DNA of 64,000 nucleotides from Musa acuminata AAA Group (GCF_036884655.1 NC_088347.1:15711001-15775000); one strand, 5' to 3'. Positions 20,932 through 36,606 are shown, counted from the first letter of the stretch. Notes: a model not told the origin generated them from the sequence alone. Numbers and translations: made by a program.

Positions 20932-23900
20932 TGTCACGCCCCCTCAAAATATCCATGATATTTAAAATTTTCAACACAAACCAATCCAGGATCCAAACTA
21001 ACATTTGAGGTTTATAATCTATCAAATACGCATCTATAAAACCTGTGCAGTTTATAATCATATATCACATCACTCGATAATTCACATTTATGGCAACCCA
21101 AGCCAACTTGACAAACATGAACAACATTTATAAATCCACCAGCTAAATAAATTATACAATCAGAACTCCAACTATTCATCACAAGTTCATATCGTCATAA
21201 ATTAGACTTAACATTCCGAAATTCCAAATAAAAGAGATCTCCTAACACTTTGACAAAGTATATCCATTTCGGTTCATCGACAACATTTCATTACATACAA
21301 AACATACTTAGACAACAATATCATAATAACCAACCAGACTTGCCCATAATTCTGAATAGTTATCCACTGCCTCAGCCCAAATCAAACATCTCGAAGAGTG
21401 ACAAGCTGACCTGAAAGATTTATATAACGGAGTGAGCCAAAAACGGCTCAGCAAATGACAAAGCATATTCAGAACAAAAAGAACGATTTCAAACAAGTAA
21501 GGTATCTTAATGCAAGGCAGAATACAAGAATTCTCAAGGATACCATCTCATTAGATACAAAATCATATGTATCATGTCATTCAAACATATTTGATTCATA
21601 ACAAATGGAGCACAAAGTAATTGGAGCATATCAATGGCAGATAGGACATTTCAGAACATATCAGTTCATAGCTAATGGAGCACAGAGTAATTGGAGCATA
21701 TCAATGGCAGATAGGACATTTCAGAACATATCAGTTCATGGCAAATGAAGCACAGAGTATTTGGAGCATATCAATGGCAGATAGGACATTTCAGAACATA
21801 TCAGTTCATAGCAAATGGAGCACAGAGTAATTGGAGCATATCAATGGCAGATAGGACATTTCAGAACATATCATTTCATAGCATATGAAGCACAGAGTAA
21901 TTGGAGAATATCAGAAACGAATGAAACATTTCTGAGTTTATCAATGACGTATGAAATGTTCCGGAGCATATCAACGGCATATGGAACATTTCGAAGCATA
22001 TCAACAGTGAATGAACCATTTCAGAGCATATCAAAAACAAATACCGTACAGATGCTCAAACGTCGTCCTTGACGTTGCAATCATATCATTCTTATCCAAA
22101 GCATGTACAGAAACACATAACCAAAGCTCTAGATATCATATCAAACATATAGAAAGTGTAGTGGGATCTCAAACAGAACGTGATTCATCCATTTCTGAAT
22201 GATCACCAGACATAATCTAGAGCATCGCTGGCTCTAAGCACATACCCTTTACCATTTCTGGCAAAGGTCCAGACAATCCCACATACACCAGAGTATACAG
22301 GGATTGTATTCAAATTTTGAATGAAATGAAAGCAAGGGTATATAGGGATTCCAAGCAATCATATTAGCTCAAATGAATAAGAAAGCTAAAGAATGTCAAA
22401 TTCCAAAGAAATGAAACCAGAATATACGAAATCGACCAAAGCTCGATTTTTGGCAGAATTCAAGAGGCACATTGAACAAATGATTCAAACTATCAATCGT
22501 GCTCCAATTTACTCAGAAATATATCATTGGAAAGATATTTCAATTTGTTTTCAGATAAAACAAGACTCGTATGAATCAAAGTTTCCAACAAAGAGTTACA
22601 ATAGATTTAGTAACCCAAGATCAAAGAACAAATCTCAATTTTACAGAATTCACATGGTTGGTTTCAACAGAAAACTGGGTAGACGGTTGGACTTTAAATC
22701 TTTCAATCCAGGTATCAAAGAAAGATCTACAAGTCTAGTTTCCAATGAAATATGCTTTGAACAAATCGAAGTTTCCAACATCGACTTGCAGGCAGATCAG
22801 TATCAAAAGGTCAGAATATCAGAAGTTGCACAGATTCAAATCGTTACATCTAAACAAGAGATATATCAAAAGAAAGGCTAGAACAATTCAAAGTTCCTCA
22901 TATTCAAAACAAATGTAGAGATAAAGTTGCAGTAAGTAAAGATCAGGACACTTGCAATAGGAAAGATAGAAAGCTTGCAATAGGACGGATAGGAACACTT
23001 GCCTTTCAAAGATTTCGATCCAAAGATCCAAAGAATATGCAAGCCCAAATCCTTCTACTTTTCCTCCGTGTCCTCTCTCTCTGTTTCGTTTTCTACACAT
23101 CTTTTCTTTTTCCTCCACAATTGCAGCTCATGCAGAACATAGAGACATAGCCACCTGCTCTCTCTTACTCTTATTCCTTCGTTTTCTTTTTCAAACACAG
23201 TTGTCGCAGCCATCGCCGCTGCCACTACCACAGTCGTAGCCACGACCGCTGCCCCTTCCACTGTACTACTTCCTTGCTCCCTTCTTTAGCAAACATAACT
23301 ACTGCATACGCAGTCGCTGCCACTGCACCCGCAATCCCGTCCGCAACCCCTTTTTCCCCTTTCCTTTCTTTTCTTTCCCAGCTGCAACTACCGCAACCGC
23401 AGTCGCAGCCATGGCCGCAGCCACCACAGCCGCAGCCTCTTCTTCCTCCCCTGCTCTATTTCCTCTCCTTCTCTTCCAACTGCAGCTGCCACTGCCACAG
23501 CTGCCTCCCCTTCTCCTCTTCCTCTCTTCTTCCCTTTTCCTTTCTCTTCTTCTTCCTTTCCTTCTCTTCTTTCCCAACTGCACTACTATAGTCGCAGCCT
23601 CAGCCATGGCCACAGCCTCTTCTTCCTCCCCTGGTCATCTTCCTCTTCTTCTTCCCTTCCACTTGCAGCTGCCATCGCCGCAGCTGCAGCCCCTTCTTCC
23701 CCGGCGTCACACACACCCTCTCCTCTGTTTCCTCTGCAGGAAACAGAGGTATCACAACCTCTTCTCCTGCTTCCTCTTCTTCTTCTATTCCTCTTCTTCT
23801 TCTTCTCCTATTCGAACGCCCCACACCTCTCCTCTGTTTCCACCTGCAGGAAACATAGGTGCTACAGCCCTAGCTGCTGCCACCTCTCGCTCCTCTCCCT

Positions 23901-24437
23901 CGTCCCTCTCTTTTCCCTCTTCTTCTCCTTCTCTTCTTCTCCTCTTCCCTTTTCGTCCCCAACGCCATACACCTCCTCGCTACAGCCTTGCCGCAGCTAT
24001 CCTCCTCTTCTTCTTCTTCTTCTTCTTCTTCTTCCCTTCTCCTCCCCAACGCCCCACACATACTCTCCTCTGTTTCCACCTGCGGGAAACAGAGGTGCAG
24101 TAGCCCTAGCTGCTCCTGCTGCCTCTCCCTCTCCTCTCCATCTTCCCTCTCTTCTTCTTCTTCTTCTTTTCTTCTCTTCTCCCTCTTCCTCCTCTCTTCT
24201 TTTCCCTCTTCTTCTTCTTTCTTCTCTCCTCACGCCCCACGACTCTTCTCTGTTTCTCGAAGAAACAGAGAATGCGTGGGAGGCGATGGGATAAAACCGA
24301 AATTTTTGGTTTTCTTTATTTTCTTTTCATTTTACAACTTAGCAGTTTAGTCCTTGAAATTTTTATATTTACATACAGGTCCACAAATTTACATATAAAT
24401 CCTTATTAATAAATTTTCAAAAGTGAGGGATATTACA
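20932..24437 (-). repeat. Gypsy array LTR 2
   Basis: 3506 bases, same organisation as LTR 1. It lacks part of the antisense frame region present downstream in LTR 1 (around 22290 two stretches are joined). Confidence 0.9.
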
Positions 24438-26087
24438 CTCACCCCCCCTTAAAAGAAAATTTAGTCCTCTAAATTGATCATAGCTCAATCGATGAAAAGA
24501 TGAGGATTATGATTTCTTTATTTCCTCCTCTGCTCTCAAATAATTTCATCAATACTATATAATGACACAATTATCCAAGAGTGACCGAAATATCCTCCTC
24601 CTTGATCCTCAATAAACGGTAACCCGACCTTCAATCAATTTTTAAAAATACTTGCTCACCCTATAGTTAACAAGCAAGTCGTTACTTCAGAAAATACTCT
24701 TTTTTTTTTTTTTTTTTTTGGTCACCAGATTCAACGGTCCATAATCAATACAAAGTCTCAATGTTCCATCCATCTTTTTAACAAACCCCGGAGCCCCCCA
24801 TGATAAAATATTAAGCCAAATAAAATTCTCATTTAATAATCCTTGTAGTTGTTTTTCTAATTCCACTACTCAAATGATATCATTCTGTAGAGAGGCTTAG
24901 ATATCGGGATTGCCCCAAAGACCAAATCAAAAGCAAAGTCACGTTTGGAGGTAATCCAAGCAAGTCATTCTAGGATACATTAGGCAAGGAGATAAATCAT
25001 TTCCAATACTTTCGAAATAAAAGATCGACTGATCAAATGTACAAAAAGTGATCATTTGTTATATACCAATCCATACTGGTATGATAGGAAGATAGTCAAT
25101 CCATACCAAGTATAATATCAAAACTCCAAATCTCTAGGAGAACTAAATCGGCAAAAGTTCAAGTTCTCCAATAAAAATCAGACAAGAGGACCAGATTTCA
25201 AGTTCGTTATCAAAGAATCTCCAATTATCGTATTTACATATAGCACATAATGTAGTGGTCTAGGCTGAATACCCATGTGATAAGCAAAATACTATGAATC
25301 AAATCGTAGATGGGGCTCATGGTCAAACAAATATTTGCATTCTTTCATAAAAATGTATAATACCTTTGATCACTAATTCAGAAGTTTTAGAATCATATTC
25401 AGTGATAGCATACACTCTAACATGGGCTGATGGTTTATGAGGCAGTGACTCTTTCTACTTGTTCAAAGGGCAGTCTTTTATTTTATGATCCAACTTTCTG
25501 CACGCAAAATAGACTCTAGCCACCCACAAACACAAACTTGTTTCATAATTTAACTTGCAATTCACACATGATTGAGTCTTTTGTGGTGACTTCCCTTTTC
25601 AAATCCAAATGTCTTGACCCTCTTGTTATCACTTTCTGATTCATTTCCAATCACATTCTTATCGGTAAACTTGTCCTTATCACTCTTGTCACTGATCTCC
25701 AAAAATTCTTTTCATTGTTGCCAATAATAATCTGCCTCTACTTCGAATATAAGGTAGCAAAAGAAATATTTTGATCATTATAACAATTTTGTATATCAAT
25801 TATCTTCTCCATTTGCATAATTCGTTTTTCTGCCACCAATGAAATTAGGTTCACCAAACTTCCATTGTGCTACATTGATTTGATATCCCTGATCAACCCT
25901 TTCATCCCATTTAATTAATCAGAAACAATTAAAATAGGATGACTAAATTACCTCATCATCCTTGATTCCTAAAATGCATCAAAGAAAATTTCCACCAATC
26001 ACTATAGTTCACTAGACCTCAATATATTTTGCACATCAACATATCAAATATTTCAGTGATCATCAAACTATGCTATGATACCACCTC
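24438..26087 (-). pseudogene. Gypsy internal segment 2
   Basis: 1650 bases with the same decayed gag and RT start as segment 1. A long T-tract (about 24700-24719) interrupts the RT frame, as an A-tract on the minus strand. Confidence 0.8.
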
Positions 26088-29000
26088 TGTCACTCCCCCT
26101 CAAAATATCCATGATATTTAAAATTTTCAACACAAACCAATCCAGGATCCAAACTAACATTTGAGGACACTGAAAACATTCTATCAAATTCGCATCAATA
26201 AAACCTGTGCAGTTTATAATCATATATCGCATCACTCGATAATTCACATTTATGGCAACCCAAGCCAACTTGACAAAGATGAACAACATTTATAAATCCA
26301 CCAGCTAAATAAATTATACAATCAGAACTCCAACTATTCACCACAAGTTCATATCATCATAAATTAGACTTAACATTCCGAAATTCCAAATAAAAGAGAT
26401 CTCCTAACACTTTGACACAGTATATCCATTTCGGTTCATCAAAAACATTTCATTACATACAAAACATACTTATACAACAATATTATAATAACCAACCAGA
26501 CTTGCCCATAATTCTGAATAGCTATCCACTGCCTCAGCCCAAATCAAACATCTCGAAGAGTGACAAGCTGACCTGAAAGATTTATATAACGGAGTGAGCC
26601 AAAAACGGCTCAACAAAAGACAAAGCATATTCAGAACAAAAAGAACGATTTCAAACAAGGTATCTTAATGCAACGCGGAATACAAGAATTCTCAATGATA
26701 CCATCTCATTAGATACAAAATCATATGTATCATGTCATTCAAACATATTTGATTCATAACAAATGGAGCACAGAGTAATTGGAGCATATCAATGGCAGAT
26801 AGGACATTTCAGAACATATCAGTTCATAGCTAATGGAGCACAGAGTAATTGAAGCATATCAATGGCAGATAGGACATTTCAAAACATATCAGTTCATGGC
26901 AAATGAAGCACAAAGTATTTGGAGCATATCAATGGCAGATAGGACATTTCAGAACATATCAGTTCATAGCAAATGGAGCACAGAGTAATTGGAGCATAAC
27001 AATGGCAGATAGGACATTTTAGAACATATCAGTTCATAGCATATGAAGCACAGAGTAATTGGAGAATATCAGTAACGAATGAAACATTTCGGAGTTTATC
27101 AATGACGTATGAAATGTTCCGGAGCTTATCAACGGATTATGGAACATTTCGAAGCATATCAACAGTGAATGAACCATTTCAGAGCATATCAAAAACAAAT
27201 ACCGTACAGAAGCTCAAACGTCGTCCTTGACGTTGCAATCATATCATTCTTATCCAAAGCATGTACAAAAACACATAACCAAAGCTCTGGATATCATATC
27301 AAACATATAGAAGGTGTAGTGGGATCTCAAACAAAACGTGATTCATCCATTTCTGAATGACCACCAGACATAATCTAGAGCATCGCTGGCTCTAAGCACA
27401 TACCCTTTTCCATTTCTGGCAAAGGTCCAGACAATCCCACAAACACTAGAGTATAAGAGGGCAGTTTTAACAATAATTAGAATATATCGGAAGCACTCGC
27501 GGAACAACAAAACGTACATGTGCCTTATCGAGACAATACGATGCAAGGAACAAATCTCTCACAATTGTATTCCGATTTGGAATGAAATGAAAGCAAGGGT
27601 ATACAGGGATTCCAAGAAATCATATTAGCTCAATTGAATAATAAAGCTAAAGAATGTCAATTTCCAAAGAAATGAAACCAGAATATGCGAAATCGACCAA
27701 AGCTCGATTTCTGGCAGAATTCAAGAGGCACATTGAACAAATGATTCAAACTATCAATCGTGCTCCAATTTACTCATAAATATATCATTGGAAAGATATT
27801 TCAATTTGTTTTCAAATAAAACAAGACTCGTATGAATCAAAGTTTCCAACAAAGAGTTACAATAGATTTAGTAACCCAAGATCAAAGAACAAATCTCAAT
27901 TTTACAGAATTCACATGGTTGGTTTCAACAGAAAATTGGGCAGGTGGTTGGACTCTAAATCTTTCAATCCAGGTATCAAAGAAAGATCTACAAGTCTAGT
28001 ATCCAATGAAATAAGCTTTGAACAAATCGAAGTTTCTAACATCGACTTGCAGGAAGATCGGTATCAAAAGGTCAGAATATCAGAAGTTGCACAGATTCGA
28101 ATCGTTTCATCTAAACAAGAGATATATCAAAAGAAAGGCTAGAACAATTCAAAGTTCCTCATATTCAAAACAAATGTAGAGATAAAGTTGCAGTAAGTAA
28201 AGATCAGGACACTTGCAATAGGAAAGATAGAAAGCTTGCAATAGGAAGGATAGGAACACTTGCCTTTCAAAGATTTCGATCCAAAGATCCAAAGAATATG
28301 CCAGCCCAAATCCTTCTACTTTTCCTTCGTGTCCTCTCTCTCTATTTCGTTTTCTACACATCTTTTCTTTTTCCTCCACAATTGCAGCTCATGCAGAACA
28401 TAGAGACATAGCCACCTGCTCTCTCTTACTCTCATTCCTTCGTTTTCTTTTTCAAACACAGTTGTCGCAGCCATCGCCGCTGCCACTACCACAGTCGTAG
28501 CCACGACCACAGCCCCTTCCACTATACTACTTCCTTGCTCCCTTCTCTCGGAAACATAACTACTGCATACGCAGTCGCTGCCACTGCACCCACAATCCCA
28601 TCCGCAGGCCCTTTTTCCCCTTTCCTTTCTTTTCTTTCCCAGTTGCAACTGCCGTAGCCGCAGTCGCAGCCAAGGCCGCGGCCGCCACAGCCGCAGCCTC
28701 TTCTTCCTCCCCTGCTCTATTTCCTCTCCTTCTCTTCCAACTGCAGCTGCCACTGCCACATCTGCCTCCCCTTCACCTCTTCCTCTCTTCTTCCCTTTTC
28801 CTTTCTCTTCTTCTTCCTTTCCTTCTCTTCTTTCCCAACTGCACTACTGCAGTCGCAGCCTCAGCCATGGCCACAGCCTCTTCTTCCTCCCCTGGTCATC
28901 TTCCTCTTCTTCTTCCCTTCCAGCTACAGCTGCCATCGCCGCAGCTGCAGCCCCTTCTTCCCCGGCGTCACACACACCCTCTCCTCTGTTTCCTCTGCAG

Positions 29001-29710
29001 GAAACAGAGGTATCACAACCTCTTCTCCTGCTTCCTCTTCTTCTTCTCTTCCTCTTCTTCTTCTTTTCCTATTCGAACGCCCCACACCTCTCCTCTGTTT
29101 CCACCTGCAGGAAACAGAGGTGCTACAGCCCTAGCTGCTGCCACCTCTCGCTCCTCTCCCTTGTCCCTCTCTTTTCCCTCTTCTTCTCCTTCTCTTCTTC
29201 TCCTCTTCCCTTTTCCTCCCCAACGCCACACACCTCCTCGCTGCAGCCTTGCCGCTGCTATCCTCTTCTTCTTCTTCTTCTTCTTCTTCTTCTTCTTCTT
29301 CTTCTTCCCTTCTCCTCCCCAACGCCCCACACATACTCTCCTCTGTTTCCACCTGCGGGAAACAGAGGTGCAGCAGCCCTAGCTGCTCCTGCTGCCTCTC
29401 CCTCTCCTCTCCATCTTCCCTCTCTTCTTCTTCTTCTTCTTTTCTTCTCTTCTCCCTCTTCCTCCTCTCTTCTTTTCCCTCTTCTTCTTCTTTCTTCTCT
29501 CCTCACGCCCCATCGCTCTTCTCTGTTTCTCGAAGAAACAGAGAATGCGTGGGAGGCGGTGGGGTAAAACCAAAATTTTCGGTTTTCTTTATTTTCTTTT
29601 CATTTTGCAACTTAGCAGTTTAGTCCTTAAAATTTTTATATTTACATATAGGTCCTCAAATTTACATATAAATCCTTATTAATAAATTTTCAAAAGTGAG
29701 GGATATTACA
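26088..29710 (-). repeat. Gypsy array LTR 3
   Basis: 3623 bases, the longest copy, partly because of a longer (CTT)n tract near 29265-29310. The end reads TGTCACTCC, one substitution from TGTCACGCC in the other copies. Confidence 0.9.
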
Positions 29711-31364
29711 CTCTTCCCCCCTTAAAAGAAAATTTAGTCTTCTAAATTGATCATAGCTCAATCGATGAAAAGATGAGGATTATGATTTCTTTATTTCCTC
29801 CTCTGCTCTCAAATAATTTCATCAATACAATATAATGACACAATTATCCAAGAGTGACCGAAATATCCTCCTCCTTGATCCTCAATAGACGGTAACCCGA
29901 CCTTCAATCAATTTCTAAAAATACTTGCGCACCCTATAGTTAACAAGCAAGTCGTTACTTCAGAAAATACTCATTTTTGTTTTTTTTTTTTTTTTTGGTC
30001 ACCAGATTCAACGGTCCATAATCAATACAAAGTCTCAATGTTCCATCCATCTTTTTAACAAACCCCGTAGCCCCCCATGATAAAATATTAAGCCAAATAA
30101 AATCCTCATTTAATAATCCTTGTAGCTGTTTTTCTAATTCCACTTACTCAAATGATATCATTCTGTAGAGAGGCTTAGATATCGGGATTGTCCCAAAGAC
30201 CAAATCAAAAGCAAAGTCACGTTTGGAGGTAATCCAAGCAAGTCATTCTGGGATACATTAGGCAAGGAGATAAATCATGTCCAATAATTTCGAAATAAAA
30301 GATCGACTGATCAAATGTACAAAAAGTGATCATTTGTTATATACCAATCCATACTGGTATGATAGGAAGATAGTCAATCCATACCAAGTATAATATCATA
30401 ACTCCAAATCTCTAGGAGAACTAAATCGGCAAAAGTTCAAGTTCTCCAATAAAAATCAGACAAGAGAACCAGATTTCAAGTTCGTTATCAAAGAATCTCC
30501 AATGATCGTATTTACATATAGCACATAATGTAGTGGTCTAGGTTGAATACCCATGTGATAAGCAAAATACTACGAATCAAATCGTAGATGGGACTAATGG
30601 TCAAACAAATATTTGCATTCTTTCATAAAGATGTATAATACCTTTGATCACTAATTCAGAAGTTTTAGAATCATATTCAGTGATAGCATACACTCTCACA
30701 TTGGCTGATGGTTTATGAGGCAGTTACTCTTTCTTCTTGTTCAAAGGGCAGTCTTTTATTTTATGATCCAACTTTCAGCACGCAAAATAGACTCTAGCAC
30801 CCACAAACACAAACTTGTTTCATAATTTAACTTGCAATTCACACATGATTGAGTCTTTTTTGGTGACTTCCCTTTTCAAATCCAAATGTCTTGACCCTCT
30901 TATTATCACTTTCTGATTCATTTCCAATCATATTCTTATTGGTAAACTTGTCCTTATCATTCTTGTCACTGATCTCCAAAAATTCTTTTCATTGTTGCCA
31001 ATAATAATCAGCCACTACTTCAAATATAAGGTAGCAAAAGAAATCTTTTGATCATTATAACAATTTTGTATATCAAATATCTTCTCCATTTGCATCATCC
31101 GTTTTTCTGCCACCAATGAAATTTGGTTCACCAAACTTCCATTGTGCTACTTTGATTTGATATCCCTGATCAACACTTTCATCCCATTTAATTAATCAGA
31201 AACAATTAAAATAGGATGACCAAATTACCTAATCATCCTTGATTCCTAAAATGCATCAAGGAAAATTTCCACCAATAACTATAGTTCACTAGACCTCAAT
31301 ATATTTTGCACGTCAACATATCAAATATTTCAGTGATCCTCAAACTATGCTCTGATACCACCTC
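29711..31364 (-). pseudogene. Gypsy internal segment 3
   Basis: 1654 bases. The RT start is at 29955-30143 with the same [12 protein letters not shown] box and a Lys run from an A-tract. The primer site is intact: TGGTATCAGAGC, complement at about 31349-31360. Confidence 0.8.
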
Positions 31365-34300
31365 TGTCACGCCCCTCAAAATATCCATGATATTTAAAAT
31401 TTTCAACACAAACCAATCCAGGATCCAAACTAACATTTGTGGACACTGAAAACATTCTATCAAATTCGCATCTATAAAACCTGTGCAGTTTACAATCATA
31501 TATCACATCACTCGATAATTCACATTTATGGCAACCCAAGCCAACTTGACAAACATGAACAACATTTATAAATCCACCAGCTAAATAAATTATACAATCA
31601 GAAATCCAACTATTCACCACAAGTTCATATCATCATAAATTAGACTTAACATTCCGAAATTCCAAATAAGAGAGATCTCCTAACACTTTGACACAGTATA
31701 TCCATTTCGGTTCATCGACAGCATTTAATTACATACAAAACATACTTATTCAACAATATCATAATAACCAACCAGACATGCCCGTAATTCTGAATAGCTA
31801 TCCACTGCCTCAGCCCAAATCAAACATCTCGAAGAGTGACAAGCTAACCTGAAAGATTTATATAACGGAGTGAGCCAAAAACGGCTCAGCAAGTGACAAA
31901 GCATATTCAGAACAAAAAGAATGATTTCAAACAAGTAAGGTATCTTAATGCAAGGCAGAATACAAGAATTCTCAAGGATACCATCTCATTAGATACAAAA
32001 TCATATGTATCATGTCATTCAAACATATTTGATTCATAACAAATAGAGCACAGAGTAATTGGAGCATATCAATGGCAGATAGGACATTTCAAAACATATC
32101 AGTTCATAGCAAATGGAGCACAGAGTTATTGGAGCATATCAATGGCAGATAGGATATTTCAGAACATATCAGTTCATGGCAAATGAAGCATAGAGTAATT
32201 GGAGCATATCAATGGCAGATAGGACATTTCAGAACATATCAGTTCATAGCAAATGGAGCACAGAGTAATTGGAGCATATCAATGGCAGATAGGACTTTTC
32301 AGAATATATAAGTTCATAACAAATGAAGCACAGAGTAATTGGAGCATATCAGTAAAGAATGAAACATTTCGGAGTTTATCAATGGCGTATGAAATGTTCC
32401 GGAGCATATCAACGGCATATGGAACATTTCGAAGCATATCAACAGTGAATGAACCATTTCAGAGCATATCAAAAACAAATACCGCACAGAAGCTCAAACG
32501 TCGTCCTTGACGTTGCAATCATATCAGTCTTATCCAAAGCATGTACAGAAACATATAACCAAAGGTCTGGATATCATATCAAACATATAGAATGTGTTGT
32601 GGGATCTCAAACAGAACGTGATTCATCCATTTCTTAATGACCACCAGACATAATCTAGAGCATCGCTGGCTCTAAGCACATACCATTTACCATTTCTAGC
32701 AAAGGTCCAGACAATCCCACAAACACCAGAGTACAAGAGGGCAGTTTTAACAATAATTAGTATATATCGGAAGCACACGTGGAACAACAAAACGTATATG
32801 TGCCTTATCGAGACAATACGATGCAAGGAACAAATCTCTCACCATTGTATTCAGATTTGGAATGAAATGAAAGCAAGGGTATACAGGGATTCCAAGCATT
32901 CATATTAGCTCAATTGAATAAGAAAGCTAAAGAATGTCAACTTCCAAAGAAATGAAACCAGAATAAGCGAAATCGACCAAAGCTCGATTTCTGACAGAAT
33001 TCAAGAGGCACATTGAACAAATGATTCAAACTATCAATCGTGCTCCAATTTACTCAGAAATATATCATTGGAAAGATATTTTAATTTGTTTTCAGATAAA
33101 ACAAGACTCGTATGAATCGAAGTTTCCAACAAAGAGTTACAAAAGATTTAGTAACCCAAGATCAAAGAACAAATCTCAATTTTACAGAATTCACATGGTT
33201 GGTTTCAACAGAAAACTAGGCAGGCAGTTGGACTCTAAATCTTTCAATCCATGTATCAAAGAAATATTTACAAGTCTAGTTTTCAATGAAATAAGCTTTG
33301 AACAAATCGAAGTTTCCAACATCGACTTACAAGCAGATCAGTATCAAAAGGTCAGAATATCAGATGTTGCACAGATTCGAATCGTTACGTCTAAACAAGA
33401 GATATATCAAAAGAAAGGCTAGAACAATTCAAAGTTCCTCATATTCAAACCAAATGTAGAGATAAAGTTGCAGTAAGTAAAGATCAGGACACTTGCAATA
33501 GGAAAGATAGAAAGCTTGCAATAGGAAGGATAGGAACACTTGCATTTCAAAGATTTCGATCCGAAGATCCAAAGAATGTGCCAGCCCAAATCCTTCTACT
33601 TTTCCTCCATGTCCTCTCTCTCTCTGTTTCATTTTCTACACATCTTTTCTTTTTCCTCCATAATTGCAGCTCATGCAGAACATAGAGACATAGCCACCTA
33701 CTCTCTCTTACTCTCATTCCTTCGTTTTCTTTTTCAAACCAAGTTGTCGCACCCATCGCCGCTGCCACTACCACAGCCGTAGCCAGGACCGCAGCCCCTT
33801 CTACTGTACTACTTCCTTGCTCCCTTCTCTCGCAGACATAACTACTGCATACGCAGTCGCTGCCACTGCACTCGCAATCCAGTCCGCAGCCCCTTTTTCC
33901 CCATTCCTTTCTTTTCTTTCCCAGCTGCAACTGCCGCAGCCGCAGTCGCAGCCATGGCCGCAGCCACCACAGCCGCAGCCTCTTCTTCCTCCCCTGCTCT
34001 ATTTCCTCACCTTCTCTTCTAACTGCAACTGCCACTGCCACAGCTGCCTCCCCTTCTCCTCTTCCTCTCTTCTTCCCTTTTCCTTTCTCTTCTTCTTCCT
34101 TTCCTTCTCTTCTTTCCCAGCTGCACTGCTGCAGTCGCAGCCTCAGCCACGGCCACAGCCTCTTCTTCCTCCCCTAGTCATCTTCCTCTTCTTCTTCCCT
34201 TCCAGCTGCAGCTGCCATCGCCGTAACTGCAGCCCCTTCTTCCCTGGCATCACACACACCCTCTCCTCTGTTTCCTCTGCAGGAAACAGAGGTATCACAA

Positions 34301-34959
34301 CCTCTTCTCCTGCTTCCTCTTCTTCTTCTCTTCCTCTTCTTCTTCTTCTCCTCTTCGAACGCCCCACACCCCTCCTCTGTTTCCACCTGCAGGAAACAGA
34401 GGTGCTGCAGCCCTAGCTGCTGCCACCTCTCGCTCCTCTCCCTCGTCCCTCTCTTTTCCCTCTTCTTCTCCTTCTCTTCTTCTCCTCTTCCCTTTTCCTC
34501 CCCAACGCCACACACCTCCTCGCTGCAGCCCTGCAGCAGCTATCCTCCTCTTCTTCTTCCCTTCTCCTCCCCAATGCCCCACACATACTCTCCTCTATTT
34601 CCACTTGCGGGAAACAGAGGTGCAACAGCCCTAGCTGCTGCTGCCGCCTCTCCCTCTCCTCTCCATCTTCCCTCTCTTCTTCTACTTCTTCTTTTCTTCT
34701 CTTCTCCCTCTTCCTCCGCTCTTCTTTTCCCTCTTCTTCTTTGTTCTCTCCTCACGCCCCACCGCTCTTCTCTGTTTTTCGAAGAAACAGAGAGTGCGTG
34801 GGAGACGGTCGGATAAAACCGAAATTTTCGGTTTTTTTTATTTTCTTTTCATTTTGCAACTTAGCAGTTTAGTCCTTGAAATTTTTATATTTACATATAG
34901 GTCCTCAAATTTACATATAAATCCTTATTAATAAATTTTCAAAAGTGAGGGATATTACA
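31365..34959 (-). repeat. Gypsy array LTR 4
   Basis: 3595 bases. The (CTT)n tract near 34550 is short, and the 70-base tandem block lies at about 32035-32470. Confidence 0.9.
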
Positions 34960-36606
34960 CTCTCCCCCCCTTAAAAGAAAATTTAGTCCTCTAAATTGAT
35001 CATAGCTCAATCGATGAAAATATGAGGATTATGATTTCTTTATTTCCTCCTCCTACTCTCAAAAAATTTCATCAATACAATATAATGACACAATTATCCA
35101 AGAGTGATCGAAATATCCTCCCCCTTGATCCTCAATAGACGATAACCCGACCTTCAATCAATTTCTACAAATACTTGCGCACCCTATAGTTAACAAGCAA
35201 GCCGTTACTTCAGAATATACTCTTTTTTTTTTTATTTGGTCACCAGATTCAACGGTCCATAATCAATACAAATTCTCAATGTTCCATCCATCTTTTTAAC
35301 AAACCCCAGAGCCCCCCATGATAAAATATTAAGCCAAATAATATCCTCATTTAATAATCCTTGTAGTTGTTTTTCTACTTCCACTTACTCAAATGATATC
35401 ATTCTGTAGAGAGGCTTAGATATCGGGATTGTCCCAAAGACCAAATCAAAAGCAAAGTCACGTTTGGAGGTAATCCAAGCAAGTTATTCTGGGATACATT
35501 AGGTAAGGAGATAAATCATGTCCAATACTTTCGATATAAAAGATCGACTAATCAAATGTACAAAAAGTGATCATTTGTTATATACCAATCCATACTGGTA
35601 TAATAGGAAGATAGTCAATCCATACCAAGTATAATATCATAACTCCAAATCTCTAGGAGAACTAAATCGGCAAAAGTTCAAGTTCTCCAATAAAAATCAG
35701 ACAAGAGGACCAGATTTCAAGTTCGTTATTAAAGAATCTCCAATTATCGTATTTACATATAGCACATAATGTAGTGGTCTAGGTTGAATACCCATGTGAT
35801 AAGCAAAATACTACGAATCAAATCGTAGATGGGACTCATGGTCAAACAAATATTTGCATTCTTTCATAAACATGTATAATACCTTTGATCACTAATTCAG
35901 AAGTTTTAGAATCATATTCAGTGATAGCATACACTCTGACATTGGCTGATGATTTTTGAGGTAGTGACTCTTTCTTCTTGTTCAAAGGGCAGTCTTTTAT
36001 TTTATGATCCAACTTTCCGCACGCAAAATAGACTCTAGACACCCACAAACACAAACTTATTTCATAATTTAACTTGCAATTCACACATGATTGACTCTTT
36101 TGTGGTGACTTCCCTTTTCAAATCCAAATGTCTTGGCCCTCTTGTTATCACTTTCTGATTCATTTCCAATCACATTCTTATTGGTAAACTTGTCCTTATC
36201 ATTCTTGTCACTGATCTCCAAAAATTCTTTTCATTGTTGCCAATAATAATCAGCCTCTACTTCCAATATAAGGTAGCAAAAGAAATCTTTTGATCATTAT
36301 AACAATTTTGTATATCAAATATCTTCTCCATTTGCATCATCCGTTTTTCTGCCACCAATGAAATTAGGTTCACCAAACTTCCATTGTGCTACTTTGATTT
36401 GATATCCCTGATCAACCCTTTCATCCCATTTAATTAATCAGAAACAATTAAAATAGGATGACCAAATTACCTCATCATCCTTGATTCCTAAAATGCATCA
36501 AAGAAAATTTCCACCAATCACTATAGTTCTCTAGACCTCAATATATTTTGCACGTCAACATATCAAATATTTCAGTGATCCTCAAATTATGCTCTGATAC
36601 CACCTC
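34960..36606 (-). pseudogene. Gypsy internal segment 4
   Basis: 1647 bases. The frame at 35842-36084 holds a damaged zinc knuckle (ACGKLDHKIKDCP; the first Cys appears replaced by Tyr) and a downstream RVYAITEYDSK segment typical of the Gag to protease boundary in gypsy elements. The primer site TGGTATCAGAGC reads on the minus strand at 36591-36602. Confidence 0.8.
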
